From an uncultured Croceitalea sp. (lineage in GTDB: Bacteria > Bacteroidota > Bacteroidia > Flavobacteriales > Flavobacteriaceae), in NCBI GenBank assembly GCA_947494805.1, contig CANLWK010000003.1, forward strand, positions 434,001 through 498,000: 64,000 nt of DNA, written 5' to 3'. The notes beneath the pieces were generated by a model. It had not been told where the DNA came from, searched no databases, and saw only the letters and a program-made list of their open reading frames with translations. Both the position numbers and the translations under genes were made by a program. This document shows positions 7,757 through 15,980 of the stretch, one piece after another (position 1 is the stretch's first letter; each line of letters opens with the position of its first letter).

Positions 7757-9724
7757 TCAAAAACGCACATCAATATTGAACCCCACTCCCATACTACTGT
7801 ACTTTTTGAATTTGGCTTGGCTTGATTTTTTATAGAGCGTTCCCTTGGTTAGCATGCCCAGTGAAAAAAATATTGCCTCTTCTTCTTTGTTCTCCCCTTC
7901 TATAGCAACCCATTCAAGAGCAATAATCACATCATCTTGCAAAATGATATCATATGGCTTTAAGTCTACAGAAAATGGACCTGTTTCCTTTGGCGATACT
8001 TCTATAAGTATATTGTCATTCAGAATGTTCTCGTGGGGTCTTCCATTTTTTACATTATAAAAATTAAGTCTAAAGATTGATTTCGCGCTTAATCTGTTAT
8101 ACGAGACATGAAAATTAAAGGTGTCAACAAAGGTCGGGTTCTTGCGAACATTCACCTTCACCCCCATTTCCGCGCCCAGTTGATCATAGTTGAAACCAGT
8201 ACTGATGAATTTTGACTCACTTTTATTGCCCAGTGTTCTCTCTTTAAATACTCTGGCTGTTACCACAACCTCGTTTAACTCACTAACCTCCTCCTTCATT
8301 TCAATAACTATCTCTTTGTTATGTTGAATCTTTGCCATTAAAAAGGTCACGGGCCTATATCCAATCATTGAAATTCGAATCGTATCATTCAAAAAATCGT
8401 TGTTAATGGACAAATCAAATTTTCCGTTAGTATCAGAAACAGTTCCAACTTCTCGATTTAAAACACCAATATTGACATAGGGTAAAGGTTTTTTTGATTT
8501 TTGGTCAATGATTTTTCCGCTGAACCCTAAAAACTTTGATTCTTTTTTAGCGCTAATATCAAAGGGGCTGTTTGTTGTTGTCTCCAATAGTTTTAAATGA
8601 CTCCAACAGGCATCAAATGATTTGCGATTGCCCTTTAAATGCCAATCAAAAAAAGCTACCGTAGTATTTTCGAGATGTTCATAAATGGCAACGGCATTGT
8701 CATTGTAGTTTAGCATTGCTGGAATACAAACAAAGTTGGAGTGTTCACTATTGGTAAAACGTACATAATATTTGTCTGATTGCAGTCTTTTATAATAGTG
8801 ATATTCTGCTGTCGGGGTAAACCCATCTAGTTTATTTCCACTTTCAAAATAGAGGTAAGATGCCTTTTGGTTTTCAGTATCAAGTGCATTTGAATCGTAT
8901 ATCTTTCTAATAAAATTGTCGTTGTCTTCGGCCTTGGCGTCATTAGCATATACATTGGTGTCGGTTTCTCCAAAATAGTGTGTTTCAGTACCGTCAAAAG
9001 AGACCATGGCACTGATATTTCTATTTCTATTCGCTAGTATTGCCGAAGCCATGCCGCCCCAACTGCATCCTAACACACCAATAGTTGAAAAATCTATTTT
9101 AAAGTAGCCAGAGGTTCTCAGAAAAGCTAAGGCAGATTCGGCATCAAATACTTGCTCCATAGTATCTACCATTTCGTTTGTCATATCTCCTGGATATCTG
9201 CCAATGGAAGAAATAGAGACAACAATGTACCCGCTTTCTGCCAAGTTTTCCAGTACTCTATAATTTTCGAAGCCCATACCATTAAATCCTGCCATGTATA
9301 AAACTAGGGGAAAGGATTTCATATCAGGTTTACTATCTAAATAGCTATCTGTCTTAATGGACAACAACTTCTCTGGGTCTGCATCAGTACCCAATTGAGA
9401 CACATAAAAAGTTGCCAACTCACGAGTAAGTCCTGTATAGTCGGTTTCTTCTTGATACTCGGAAGCACGCTTTTCAAACAGTTGGAACATATCTTTAAAT
9501 TGTAATTGTCTACCCGTTGATTGCTTTGTCGGGTACCACATGTCTAAATCAATAGGTCTATAATGAAGCTTATGCCCAATGGCCGTTTCAGGTTTGTAGT
9601 ATCTTGAACTATCAACAAAATGAATGGTTGTAAAGCCTGCTTCAAATTTTGAAGCCGTGCTTTGCGTGAACCCCATACAAACGCCTATCAGTAATACAAT
9701 AACAAATACACCAACTTTACTCAT
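7757..9724 (-). CDS. Secreted alpha/beta hydrolase fused to a carboxypeptidase-regulatory-like domain
   Basis: A 655-residue exported protein. Residues 1-22 form a signal peptide. Residues about 30-385 are an alpha/beta hydrolase of the dienelactone-hydrolase/acetylxylan-esterase type: VLYMAGFNGMGFEN carries the oxyanion region, GVLGCSWGGMAS is the nucleophile elbow with the catalytic Ser, and SEHSNF a likely catalytic His. Then comes a CarboxypepD_reg-like beta sandwich (FLGFSGKIIDQKSKKPLPYV to ISMIGYRPV), the kind usually placed in front of TonB-dependent receptors, and a C-terminal beta-rich part I do not recognise. The substrate is unknown. Convergent with dinB. Confidence 0.85.
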   Translation of the reverse strand: MSKVGVFVIVLLIGVCMGFTQSTASKFEAGFTTIHFVDSSRYYKPETAIGHKLHYRPIDLDMWYPTKQSTGRQLQFKDMFQLFEKRASEYQEETDYTGLTRELATFYVSQLGTDADPEKLLSIKTDSYLDSKPDMKSFPLVLYMAGFNGMGFENYRVLENLAESGYIVVSISSIGRYPGDMTNEMVDTMEQVFDAESALAFLRTSGYFKIDFSTIGVLGCSWGGMASAILANRNRNISAMVSFDGTETHYFGETDTNVYANDAKAEDNDNFIRKIYDSNALDTENQKASYLYFESGNKLDGFTPTAEYHYYKRLQSDKYYVRFTNSEHSNFVCIPAMLNYNDNAVAIYEHLENTTVAFFDWHLKGNRKSFDACWSHLKLLETTTNSPFDISAKKESKFLGFSGKIIDQKSKKPLPYVNIGVLNREVGTVSDTNGKFDLSINNDFLNDTIRISMIGYRPVTFLMAKIQHNKEIVIEMKEEVSELNEVVVTARVFKERTLGNKSESKFISTGFNYDQLGAEMGVKVNVRKNPTFVDTFNFHVSYNRLSAKSIFRLNFYNVKNGRPHENILNDNILIEVSPKETGPFSVDLKPYDIILQDDVIIALEWVAIEGENKEEEAIFFSLGMLTKGTLYKKSSQAKFKKYSSMGVGFNIDVRF

Positions 9725-9834
9725 TTTCTACGTCTCAATTACTTAATAGACGCGAGAAAGTATTGAATGGTTGTCCTGCAGGAAAAAACTATAGTTGCTT
9801 TAATAACTCAAAGTTGAAAGCCAATTTTTTTTAC

Positions 9835-10287
9835 TTACAGACTTTTGACAGAAACTGTTAGTGTCCAAATAATTAAAGAAGAAAAAAAGATACCGACAGC
9901 ATTGGCCATAAATGCTTTTTTGCGTTCTATTCTAAAAAGATAAGCTGCGATACTGCCCGCATAAACGCCAGTACCCGGCAGTGGAAGCATTACAAAAAGT
10001 GCCAATCCGAAAAAACCAAACTTTTGAATTTTATCTCCTGTACCCGACTTTGCCCTTTTTGCTACCCAAACAGCAACTCTTTTGTAGGGGCGCCAACGAA
10101 CTAGGCTTTTATTTACATACTCTAAGAAAAAGAGCATCATGGGAAAGACCAATAAATTGGCCAAAAAACAAGCTACAAAAACGATATAACTGTTTACTCC
10201 CTGAGCTATTCCGTAAGGGATACCCACCTTTGATTCTCCGAAGGGAGAAAGGCTCCACAAAATGGATGTTAGTAAATCGATGACCAC
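9835..10287 (-). CDS. Putative small multi-drug export protein
   Basis: A 150-residue inner-membrane protein with about four hydrophobic segments. It shows the family pattern of COG2426/PF06695: an early SPFGESKVGIPYGIAQGVN, a basic cytoplasmic loop, and a late MLPLPGTGVYAGSIAAYLF. The multidrug name is historical; transport has not been shown for most members. The TetR-type gene at 10476 is divergent, with an operator-like palindrome between them, so it may be the regulator's target. Confidence 0.8.
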   Translation of the reverse strand: MVIDLLTSILWSLSPFGESKVGIPYGIAQGVNSYIVFVACFLANLLVFPMMLFFLEYVNKSLVRWRPYKRVAVWVAKRAKSGTGDKIQKFGFFGLALFVMLPLPGTGVYAGSIAAYLFRIERKKAFMANAVGIFFSSLIIWTLTVSVKSL

Positions 10288-10446
10288 AGCTATTTTTTTG
10301 CTAAACTACGCCTGAGAAATCCTTTTCAAGCCAACAAAACGCTAAATATTGATTAAAATTTTAGATGGAAGCAACACATCACAAAAGATCTGGTTAAAGC
10401 CTATAAAATCATAGTTTTTATTGTGCCCGGAAAACTGTTTAGCAAT

Positions 10447-10472
10447 AGACAGACCAGTCTTTACTATCTTTG
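10447..10472 (+). promoter_or_regulatory. Operator-like palindrome and -7 box before the TetR-family gene
   Basis: AGACAGACCAGTCT at 10447-10460 is an imperfect palindrome with outer arms AGAC/GTCT, the shape of many TetR-family operators. It is followed by TATCTTTG (10465-10472), a perfect -7 consensus, only 3 bp before the ATG at 10476. The palindrome covers the spacer of the promoter, fitting autorepression, and the transcript would be nearly leaderless. Confidence 0.55.
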
Positions 10473-10475
10473 GGT

Positions 10476-11054
10476 ATGCAAAAGACCAATATCAAAGAAC
10501 ATATCGTCACCGTGGCCAGTAAATTGTTTTACATCAACGGGTATAATGCTACGGGCATCAACGAGATTATTGCAAAAGCCGAAATTGCCAAGGCAACATT
10601 GTACCATCATTTTAAATCAAAAGAAACTATCTGTATTGCATATCTTGAAAAAAGGCACAACCATTTTATGGAGTCGCTTAAGACCTATGTTGCCAGTCGA
10701 CCAACAGGAAAACTGCAATTATTGGCAATATTTGATTTTTTGAGGGAGATGTATCGTGAAGAAGACTATCATGGCTGTTGGGGAATCAAAACTTTTGCAG
10801 AGTTACCGCCCAAAAATCAAAACATCAGTTCAGCGATTCAAAAGCAAAAAAAGGAACTGCTATTGTTCTTAGGGGAAATTGTTGGTGACAATCTTGTCAA
10901 TTTATCTATCGCAGAGACCGAAAAAATATCTGGCGGCTTGTACCTACTCTACGAAAGTGCTATTTCAGAAAGTCATTTGCATAAAAACGATTGGCCAATT
11001 CATTTGGCAAAAAGTATCGCTCCTTCTGTATTTGCCGGGGCCACATTAAAATAA
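10476..11054 (+). CDS. TetR/AcrR family transcriptional regulator
   Basis: A 192-residue regulator. The N-terminal helix-turn-helix (residues about 8-55) has the family pattern ATGINEIIAKAEIAKATLYH followed by HFKSKE; the rest is the helical ligand-binding domain. I take ATG 10476 over the TTG at 10470. The fold and length match repressors that control efflux or detoxification genes. The divergent small export gene and the AhpD/cupredoxin cluster are both nearby possible targets. The stop lies at the edge of the terminator hairpin of the convergent cupredoxin-like gene. Confidence 0.9.
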   Translation: MQKTNIKEHIVTVASKLFYINGYNATGINEIIAKAEIAKATLYHHFKSKETICIAYLEKRHNHFMESLKTYVASRPTGKLQLLAIFDFLREMYREEDYHGCWGIKTFAELPPKNQNISSAIQKQKKELLLFLGEIVGDNLVNLSIAETEKISGGLYLLYESAISESHLHKNDWPIHLAKSIAPSVFAGATLK

Positions 11055-11092
11055 AAAAGCCCACTGATATTCTTGAAAACAAGAATCAGTGG
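11053..11092 (-). terminator. Terminator of the AhpD/cupredoxin operon
   Basis: On the minus strand a long stem (CCACTGATTCTTG pairing with CAAGAATATCAGTGG, one two-base bulge) with a TTTT loop is followed by GGC and a T-run (complement of 11053-11058). It ends the minus-strand operon and overlaps the last codons of the TetR-family gene. Confidence 0.8.
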
Positions 11093-11112
11093 ACCCTTCA
11101 CTTCACTTAAAC

Positions 11113-11517
11113 TTACTCTACTATCAAAGTATTGTCAGTACTTGTTGGGTTCAAAGGACAAAAGTAAACGTATTCTCCTTTTTTCAATTTGGTAGGCTTT
11201 GATGTCTCGCTACTATTTGTGCCCACTGGACTGGTAACATAGGCTGTTTGAATGTGGTTTTCAGGCTTACTGACATCTTTGCCTTTTTCAACCAATACAA
11301 ATCCCACATTATGGTCTACCCCCTTGTTCGCAATCTCAAAGACATAAGTGCCCTCAGAGACAGTTACTGTTTTTTGAGTAAACTCTCCAGGCGTTTGTTC
11401 TAAAGCAATGGTTTTTACGGCATCTTTCATCATTGCCTCTTTTTTCATTGAATTCTGCGCATTGCCTGAAAAGAATGTGGTTAAGGCGATTGCTACTACG
11501 GTAATTACTTTTTTCAT
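11113..11517 (-). CDS. Secreted cupredoxin-like protein with an incomplete copper site
   Basis: A 134-residue exported protein: signal peptide with cleavage near SGNAQ, then a beta-sandwich of cupredoxin type. The usual copper-ligand regions are recognisable: VDHNVGFVL supplies a His and EYVYFCPLNP supplies the Cys. The second His and the axial Met expected after the Cys (C-x-x-H-x-x-M in plastocyanins) are replaced by Asn and other residues, so the classical type 1 site is incomplete. Last gene of an operon with an AhpD-like protein and a small Cys/His-rich protein. Its function is unknown; a periplasmic redox or scavenging role is a guess. Confidence 0.75.
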   Translation of the reverse strand: MKKVITVVAIALTTFFSGNAQNSMKKEAMMKDAVKTIALEQTPGEFTQKTVTVSEGTYVFEIANKGVDHNVGFVLVEKGKDVSKPENHIQTAYVTSPVGTNSSETSKPTKLKKGEYVYFCPLNPTSTDNTLIVE

Positions 11518-11551
11518 GATTATAATTTATTATGTGTGTTAAAAAATTTAA

Positions 11552-12100
11552 TTATACGGTTACTTCATCCAATGGTTGCGCCACAGGAAAATCCACTGGC
11601 ACCTCAGTTGTTTTGTGTAAATAATTTGAAATGGTCTTGTCACCTACTAACACGATTGTATCAATAAGGTTTTCCTTTGTCCATCCCGCCGCGAAGAAAT
11701 TATCTACTACAACCCTATCGGTTGCTCCTCTATTTTCGGTGATATTCTTGGCTAATTTGGCCAGGCCATCCAATTTCTCATCAAAAGAAGCGTAGCCCGC
11801 TCTAAGTTCAAGAATTTGTTCGTCCGTAAATCCGTTCATTTTGCCAATGGCCGTATGGGCGGACAAACAATAGATACAGTTGTTTACTTGGCTTACCGCC
11901 AAGTTCACCACTTCTTTTTGCTTGGCGTTCAATGAAGTTTTGCTGTTACTTAAATTAAGATAGTTCGACAGTGCATTTTCAGAATATGCGTAGGTTGCAA
12001 ATAGATTGGGAACAAAACCTACGGCCTTTTCCAAATTATCGAAAATTGCCTGGTTGTTGCTACTTACTTCTTCTCTTGTAGGTACATTAAATGTGCTCAT
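11552..12100 (-). CDS. Carboxymuconolactone decarboxylase / AhpD-like family protein
   Basis: A 182-residue helical protein with the redox motif CIYCLSAH (CxxC followed by His), the signature of alkylhydroperoxidase AhpD-like proteins, so a thiol-dependent peroxidase is the likely activity. Its leader, with AAAAACAAGAATT before the ATG, closely resembles the leader of the small gene 73 bp upstream, suggesting a local duplication of a 5' region. Downstream lies the cupredoxin-like gene. Confidence 0.85.
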   Translation of the reverse strand: MSTFNVPTREEVSSNNQAIFDNLEKAVGFVPNLFATYAYSENALSNYLNLSNSKTSLNAKQKEVVNLAVSQVNNCIYCLSAHTAIGKMNGFTDEQILELRAGYASFDEKLDGLAKLAKNITENRGATDRVVVDNFFAAGWTKENLIDTIVLVGDKTISNYLHKTTEVPVDFPVAQPLDEVTV

Positions 12101-12173
12101 AATTCTTGTTTTTAGTTCCGTTTCACGGATGTTTTATAAATAAAATTGATTTGACCATATGTTAGTCAATGGT

Positions 12174-12332
12174 CTATTTGAAATTTAAAAATGGTTTCTC
12201 TGCGTCACAGTAGAAGTCATGATGGTGTTTCTGTTCACAATGCGTTTCTGATACCAATACCGTAGACGATGCTTTTTGACTTGATCTGAATATTTCTATA
12301 AGGTTAAAAAGTGATTTCTGTGCAATGTTCAT
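12174..12332 (-). CDS. Small Cys/His-rich protein (52 residues), unrecognised
   Basis: A short open frame, ATG at 12332 to TAG at 12174, not recognised from any family I know. The N-terminal half is an amphipathic helix (MNIAQKSLFNLIEIF); the C-terminal half has two Cys and five His in HCEQKHHHDFYCD, a possible metal-binding knuckle. Support for its being a gene: it lies on the same strand directly ahead of the AhpD-like gene, and the two share the leader AAAAAyAAGAATTATGA, where y is T or C. A -7-like CATCTTTG lies about 20 bp upstream of the ATG. No homology search was possible, so it remains a candidate. Confidence 0.6.
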   Translation of the reverse strand: MNIAQKSLFNLIEIFRSSQKASSTVLVSETHCEQKHHHDFYCDAEKPFLNFK

Positions 12333-12696
12333 AATTCTTATTTTTAATTACACAGCAAAGATGCGTTCTATAAAGGGTATTTATTAGGCTTTATTTCCCG
12401 ACTACTTGCAGATTTTTCCCTTTTTGAAGTAAACACCTTTTTTTGGCAGTTCAGCAGTGCAGTTTTACGTTGTCCTTTACTTTTTTATAGCACTAATTAG
12501 ATATGGAATAAGATGCGATTCAATGCCTCAACATCAAAACTTGCTTTGATTTTAAGATGAACTTTAGTAGTATGTCCTCAAAATTTTGTTGACCCTTATT
12601 GTATTCAATCAAGGGTTTCAAAGGGTTTCTTTTGAACAGAACTGTTAATGCTTGTTATAAATTTTACTACAAATAGAACTTTTCATAGTATTGATT
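12333..12696. other. Divergent intergenic region
   Basis: 364 bp between the minus-strand small gene and the plus-strand PAS gene. On the minus side it holds the leader and a weak -7 (CATCTTTG, complement of about 12357-12364). I see no gene, repeat or strong terminator in the rest, which is AT-rich. Confidence 0.5.
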
Positions 12697-13218
12697 ATGA
12701 AAGAGATGCAACATTACGACAAAGCAGCCAATAAGTTTTATCAAAAACAGAGGTTTACAAGCATGCCCGTCCACGCATGGGATCTGTTTTCAAAAAACTT
12801 TCAAAAGGTATGTACTTATTTGAGCGATCTTAATATCATAAGTAAAATATCTGAAGACAAAAGCTGGGAAAAGGGAGTGCCTTTTGAAAAAGAAATTCTT
12901 CAGAAAAAACATATCGTGGTAGTGACAGACACTAATTTAAATATAGTACATGCTACAGAAAATATTTATGAGATGAATGGTTACACCCCAGAAGAAATAA
13001 AGGGTCAGAGACCCAAAATCTTTCAAGGAGAGAAGACATGCCGAGAAACTGCATCAAAAATATCTGACGCCATTAAGAACCATCAACCCTTTGAAGCAGT
13101 GATCTTAAACTACAGAAAAGATGGTTCTACTTACAATTGTTGGATAAAAGGTGGTCCAATTCGCAATACCAAAGGTAAGGTAGTCAACTTTATTGCCTTT
13201 GAAAAAGAGGTAGCCTAA
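12697..13218 (+). CDS. PAS domain protein without output domain
   Basis: A 173-residue cytoplasmic protein. Residues about 1-65 are a helical N-terminal region; residues about 68-173 form one PAS domain (IVVVTDTNLNIVHATENIY to GGPIRNTKGKVVNFIAFEK). The segment GYTPEEIKGQRPKIFQG occupies the place of the LOV flavin-binding motif GxNCRFLQ but has Pro-Lys in place of Asn-Cys, so no photoactive cysteine. There is no kinase, cyclase or DNA-binding domain, so it probably signals through a partner. ATG 12697 is preferred over upstream TTG. Its stop overlaps the convergent pyk stop. Confidence 0.8.
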   Translation: MKEMQHYDKAANKFYQKQRFTSMPVHAWDLFSKNFQKVCTYLSDLNIISKISEDKSWEKGVPFEKEILQKKHIVVVTDTNLNIVHATENIYEMNGYTPEEIKGQRPKIFQGEKTCRETASKISDAIKNHQPFEAVILNYRKDGSTYNCWIKGGPIRNTKGKVVNFIAFEKEVA

Positions 13219-14657
13219 AAACTACAGGTCTCTATTTCAGTTACCCTTAACGTATTGACCATTCCTTTTTCTTTGATTGGCATTGCTGCCAAACTAATCA
13301 GCATATCACCCACATCTAAAAACCCTTTCTTACAAGCAATTTGGTTGACATCTTCTATGGTCTCATCAGTAGAAACGTATCTGTCGTAATAGAAAGCTTT
13401 TACTCCCCACAACAAATTCAGTTGCGTCAAGATTCTTTTGTTTGATGTGAATACCAAAATGTGCGCACTGGGGCGCCAAGCAGAAATCTGAAAAGCCGTG
13501 TAGCCACTATTGGTCAAGGTAGATATGGCTTTTGCCTGAATCTCATTGGCCATCAAAGCGGCATGGTAACATACCGATTTGGTAATGTATCTTTTTGTCT
13601 TGATGTGTGGTGGTGTTTGGGGTACTGTAATGAGGCTTGACCCTTCGACGCTTCCCAAAATACTTGTCATCTTTTCTATCACCTGAACAGGGTAGTTGCC
13701 CACAGATGTTTCTCCAGATAGCATTACTGCATCTGCACCATCCATAACCGAATTTGCTACATCATTTACCTCCGCTCTGGTCGGGGTCAAACTGGTAATC
13801 ATAGTTTCCATCATTTGAGTAGCAATGATTACAGGTATTCTGGCTTTTTTGGCGCGTAGTACCAGTTGCTTCTGAATCAATGGAACCTCTTGAGCCGGCA
13901 CCTCAACTCCTAAATCCCCTCTTGCAACCATTAAACCGTCACAGTAAGCCACAATTTTATCAATGTTTTCAACTGCTTCGGGCTTCTCGATTTTTGCTAC
14001 AATCGGAATTTTATGCTCTGAATGTTCCTTAATCAAATTCTGTAGGTCGATAAGGTCTTGGCTAAATCGAACAAATGAAAGGGCAATCCAGTCTACATCT
14101 TGGCCAATAGCAAATATGGCATCTTTTACATCTTTTTCTGTGAGTGCCGGAAGTGAAATATTGGTATTTGGCAGATTTACACCTTTTTTCGATTTCAATG
14201 GCCCTCCTTGAATCACTTTGGCCTTTACTTCATTCTCTCCGTTCGTTGACACTACTTCGAACATCAACTTTCCATCATCCAAAAGAATTCGCTCTCCTGC
14301 CTTTACATCTCGTGGAAACTCTTTATAATTCATATAGACACGGTCGGCACTACCTTCAAAAGGTTCGCCTGTCACAAACATGATTTCGTCATCGGGTGCC
14401 ACGACAACTTCACCGCCCATAACACCTACTCTCAACTTTGGGCCTTGTAAATCAGCAAGTATAGCCGTATTTATTTCTAATTCTTCGTTGAGCTCCCTTA
14501 TAATTTTAATACGTTCCGCAACATCATCATAACTCGCGTGAGAAAAATTGATTCGAAATACATCGACACCTGCAAGTATCATTTCTTTGAGTACTTCTTT
14601 TTTACTTGTAGCTGGTCCTAGGGTGGCTACAATTTTAGTCTTTTTCTTAGTTGGCAT
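13215..14657 (-). CDS. pyk: Pyruvate kinase
   Basis: Converts phosphoenolpyruvate and ADP to pyruvate and ATP in glycolysis. The 480-residue protein has the family signatures: KIVATLGPATSKKEVLKEM at the N-terminus, the substrate Arg and Asn in FRINFSHASYDD, the active-site segment IPIVAKIEKPEAVENI, the metal-binding GLMVARGDLGVEVP and IIATQMMETMI. The B domain and the C-terminal domain are present at normal length. It is the last gene of the acpP-fabF-rnc-IPExxxVDY-pyk block and starts 2 bp after the preceding stop codon. Confidence 0.98.
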   Translation of the reverse strand: MPTKKKTKIVATLGPATSKKEVLKEMILAGVDVFRINFSHASYDDVAERIKIIRELNEELEINTAILADLQGPKLRVGVMGGEVVVAPDDEIMFVTGEPFEGSADRVYMNYKEFPRDVKAGERILLDDGKLMFEVVSTNGENEVKAKVIQGGPLKSKKGVNLPNTNISLPALTEKDVKDAIFAIGQDVDWIALSFVRFSQDLIDLQNLIKEHSEHKIPIVAKIEKPEAVENIDKIVAYCDGLMVARGDLGVEVPAQEVPLIQKQLVLRAKKARIPVIIATQMMETMITSLTPTRAEVNDVANSVMDGADAVMLSGETSVGNYPVQVIEKMTSILGSVEGSSLITVPQTPPHIKTKRYITKSVCYHAALMANEIQAKAISTLTNSGYTAFQISAWRPSAHILVFTSNKRILTQLNLLWGVKAFYYDRYVSTDETIEDVNQIACKKGFLDVGDMLISLAAMPIKEKGMVNTLRVTEIETCSF

Positions 14658-14659
14658 TA

Positions 14660-15121
14660 TTAAAAAATTAAATTTCTTCTTGATTTTAATACTTCTACCT
14701 CAATGCTGTAAGCGGTAACTACATCGGGTATTGCTTTTACGGCCGCTACTATGGTATCGGTAACTATTTCATCTTCTGCCGCTATTTTCAAAAAATAATC
14801 GACTTCTTTTCGTTCTTCTATAAGGTGGTGTGTTCTTTCAGTATTTGCTTCAGAGAACAAATCAACCGCATTGTTTTTCCATTCTTTTTTTATCGCATTG
14901 GCTATCAATGTCCAATTTGTGTAGTTCATGGGGTCCTCCCATTCAAAAACAGGAAATGAAACCTCGCCTACGTCTAAATCTTTGTCGGTCCGTTTCAACG
15001 CCAACTTTACTGCGCCATTGATATGATAGGCCATGGTATGGCCACTTAAGCTACAATGCAATGCAATGAGCTTAAAGTCATCTTCATATAGCTCAGCAGT
15101 TATTCTGTGCGTTGTTACCAT
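14660..15121 (-). CDS. IPExxxVDY family protein
   Basis: A 153-residue Bacteroidota-specific protein of unknown function. The eponymous motif is present in variant form as LIEERKEVDYFLKI near the middle of the second half (Leu-Ile-Glu-Glu in place of Ile-Pro-Glu). It has no signal peptide or membrane segment. Location between rnc and pyk is typical for the family in this phylum, which supports the call more than the motif alone. Confidence 0.85.
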   Translation of the reverse strand: MVTTHRITAELYEDDFKLIALHCSLSGHTMAYHINGAVKLALKRTDKDLDVGEVSFPVFEWEDPMNYTNWTLIANAIKKEWKNNAVDLFSEANTERTHHLIEERKEVDYFLKIAAEDEIVTDTIVAAVKAIPDVVTAYSIEVEVLKSRRNLIF

Positions 15122-15227
15122 TAAATTAATGCGAATTGTAAATATAGTTCTAATACGTAAACCAGCCTAGTTTAAAACTTGGTTTACAGGCTGTAACCCC
15201 TACGAAAACGTTATAGTTTACTATTTC

Positions 15228-15965
15228 TTAATGGTCAACCATTCTATCTTGTAGGGCAAAATACGCGCGCTTTGAGGCTTTTTCTTCAGCTTTCTTTTTA
15301 GAAGTTGCACGTGCTTTGGCCAAGGTGCGCTCGCCTATTGTGAGCTTAACTGCAAAATGTTTCAGCACATCATTGCCGGTATCTTCGTATACTTCATAAT
15401 GGAAAGGCTTCTTTTGCTTTTGGCACCATTCAATGACCAAGCTCTTATAACTGATAACCTTACCCTCTAGTTGCTCAATATCCACATAGGGTTCAATGAC
15501 TCTTTTTTGAATAAATTTTTCACAGAAACGATAACCACGATCTAAATATATCGCTCCTACCAAAGCTTCAAACACATTGCCGTGTATATTCTCACCAAAA
15601 TGTGATTTGGGTATTCTGCTTTCAACATATTCCAATAGTTTCAAATCTTTACCCAACTCGTTCAAATGCTTTCTACTGACAATCTTTGAACGCATTTTCG
15701 TAAGATAGCCCTCATCGCCTTCAGGAACTTGATTATATAAATGTTTTGATATTATAGTCCCTAACATGGCATCTCCCAAAAACTCCAATCGTTCATAATT
15801 CATGGGGTTGCCATCATCATCTCGTTTGTTGACAGAACGATGTAAAAAAGCCTTTTTATAAATGGAAAGATGTCTGGGCTTAAACCCTAGGATACGTTTC
15901 ATGCCCAAAAAAAAATCCCCATCCGTTTTCGGATGGGAATTAAATATTTTAGGAGAAAATTTCAT
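15228..15965 (-). CDS. rnc: Ribonuclease III
   Basis: Double-strand-specific endoribonuclease for rRNA and mRNA processing. The 245-residue protein has the nuclease signature NYERLEFLGDAMLG, the second acidic site in NVFEALVGAIYLDRG, and a C-terminal double-stranded RNA-binding domain (about 170-240). The ATG at 15965 lies 15 bp after the fabF stop. The first 20 codons contain a terminator-like hairpin; a start at Met22 (MKRILGFKP) would exclude it, but the N-terminal segment IFNSHPKTDGDFFLG looks like that of other flavobacterial RNases III, so I keep the longer form. Confidence 0.96.
   Translation of the reverse strand: MKFSPKIFNSHPKTDGDFFLGMKRILGFKPRHLSIYKKAFLHRSVNKRDDDGNPMNYERLEFLGDAMLGTIISKHLYNQVPEGDEGYLTKMRSKIVSRKHLNELGKDLKLLEYVESRIPKSHFGENIHGNVFEALVGAIYLDRGYRFCEKFIQKRVIEPYVDIEQLEGKVISYKSLVIEWCQKQKKPFHYEVYEDTGNDVLKHFAVKLTIGERTLAKARATSKKKAEEKASKRAYFALQDRMVDH
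15907..15937 (-). terminator. Terminator-like hairpin inside the 5' coding region of rnc
   Basis: On the minus strand CCCATCCG, loop AAAA, CGGATGGG, then GA and nine T residues (complement of 15907-15915). This is a textbook intrinsic terminator shape but lies within codons 10-20 of rnc. It could end fabF transcripts, attenuate rnc, or be a structure cut by RNase III itself. Which of these applies cannot be told from sequence. Confidence 0.6.
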
Positions 15966-15980
15966 TAATTTTTTTTAGGA

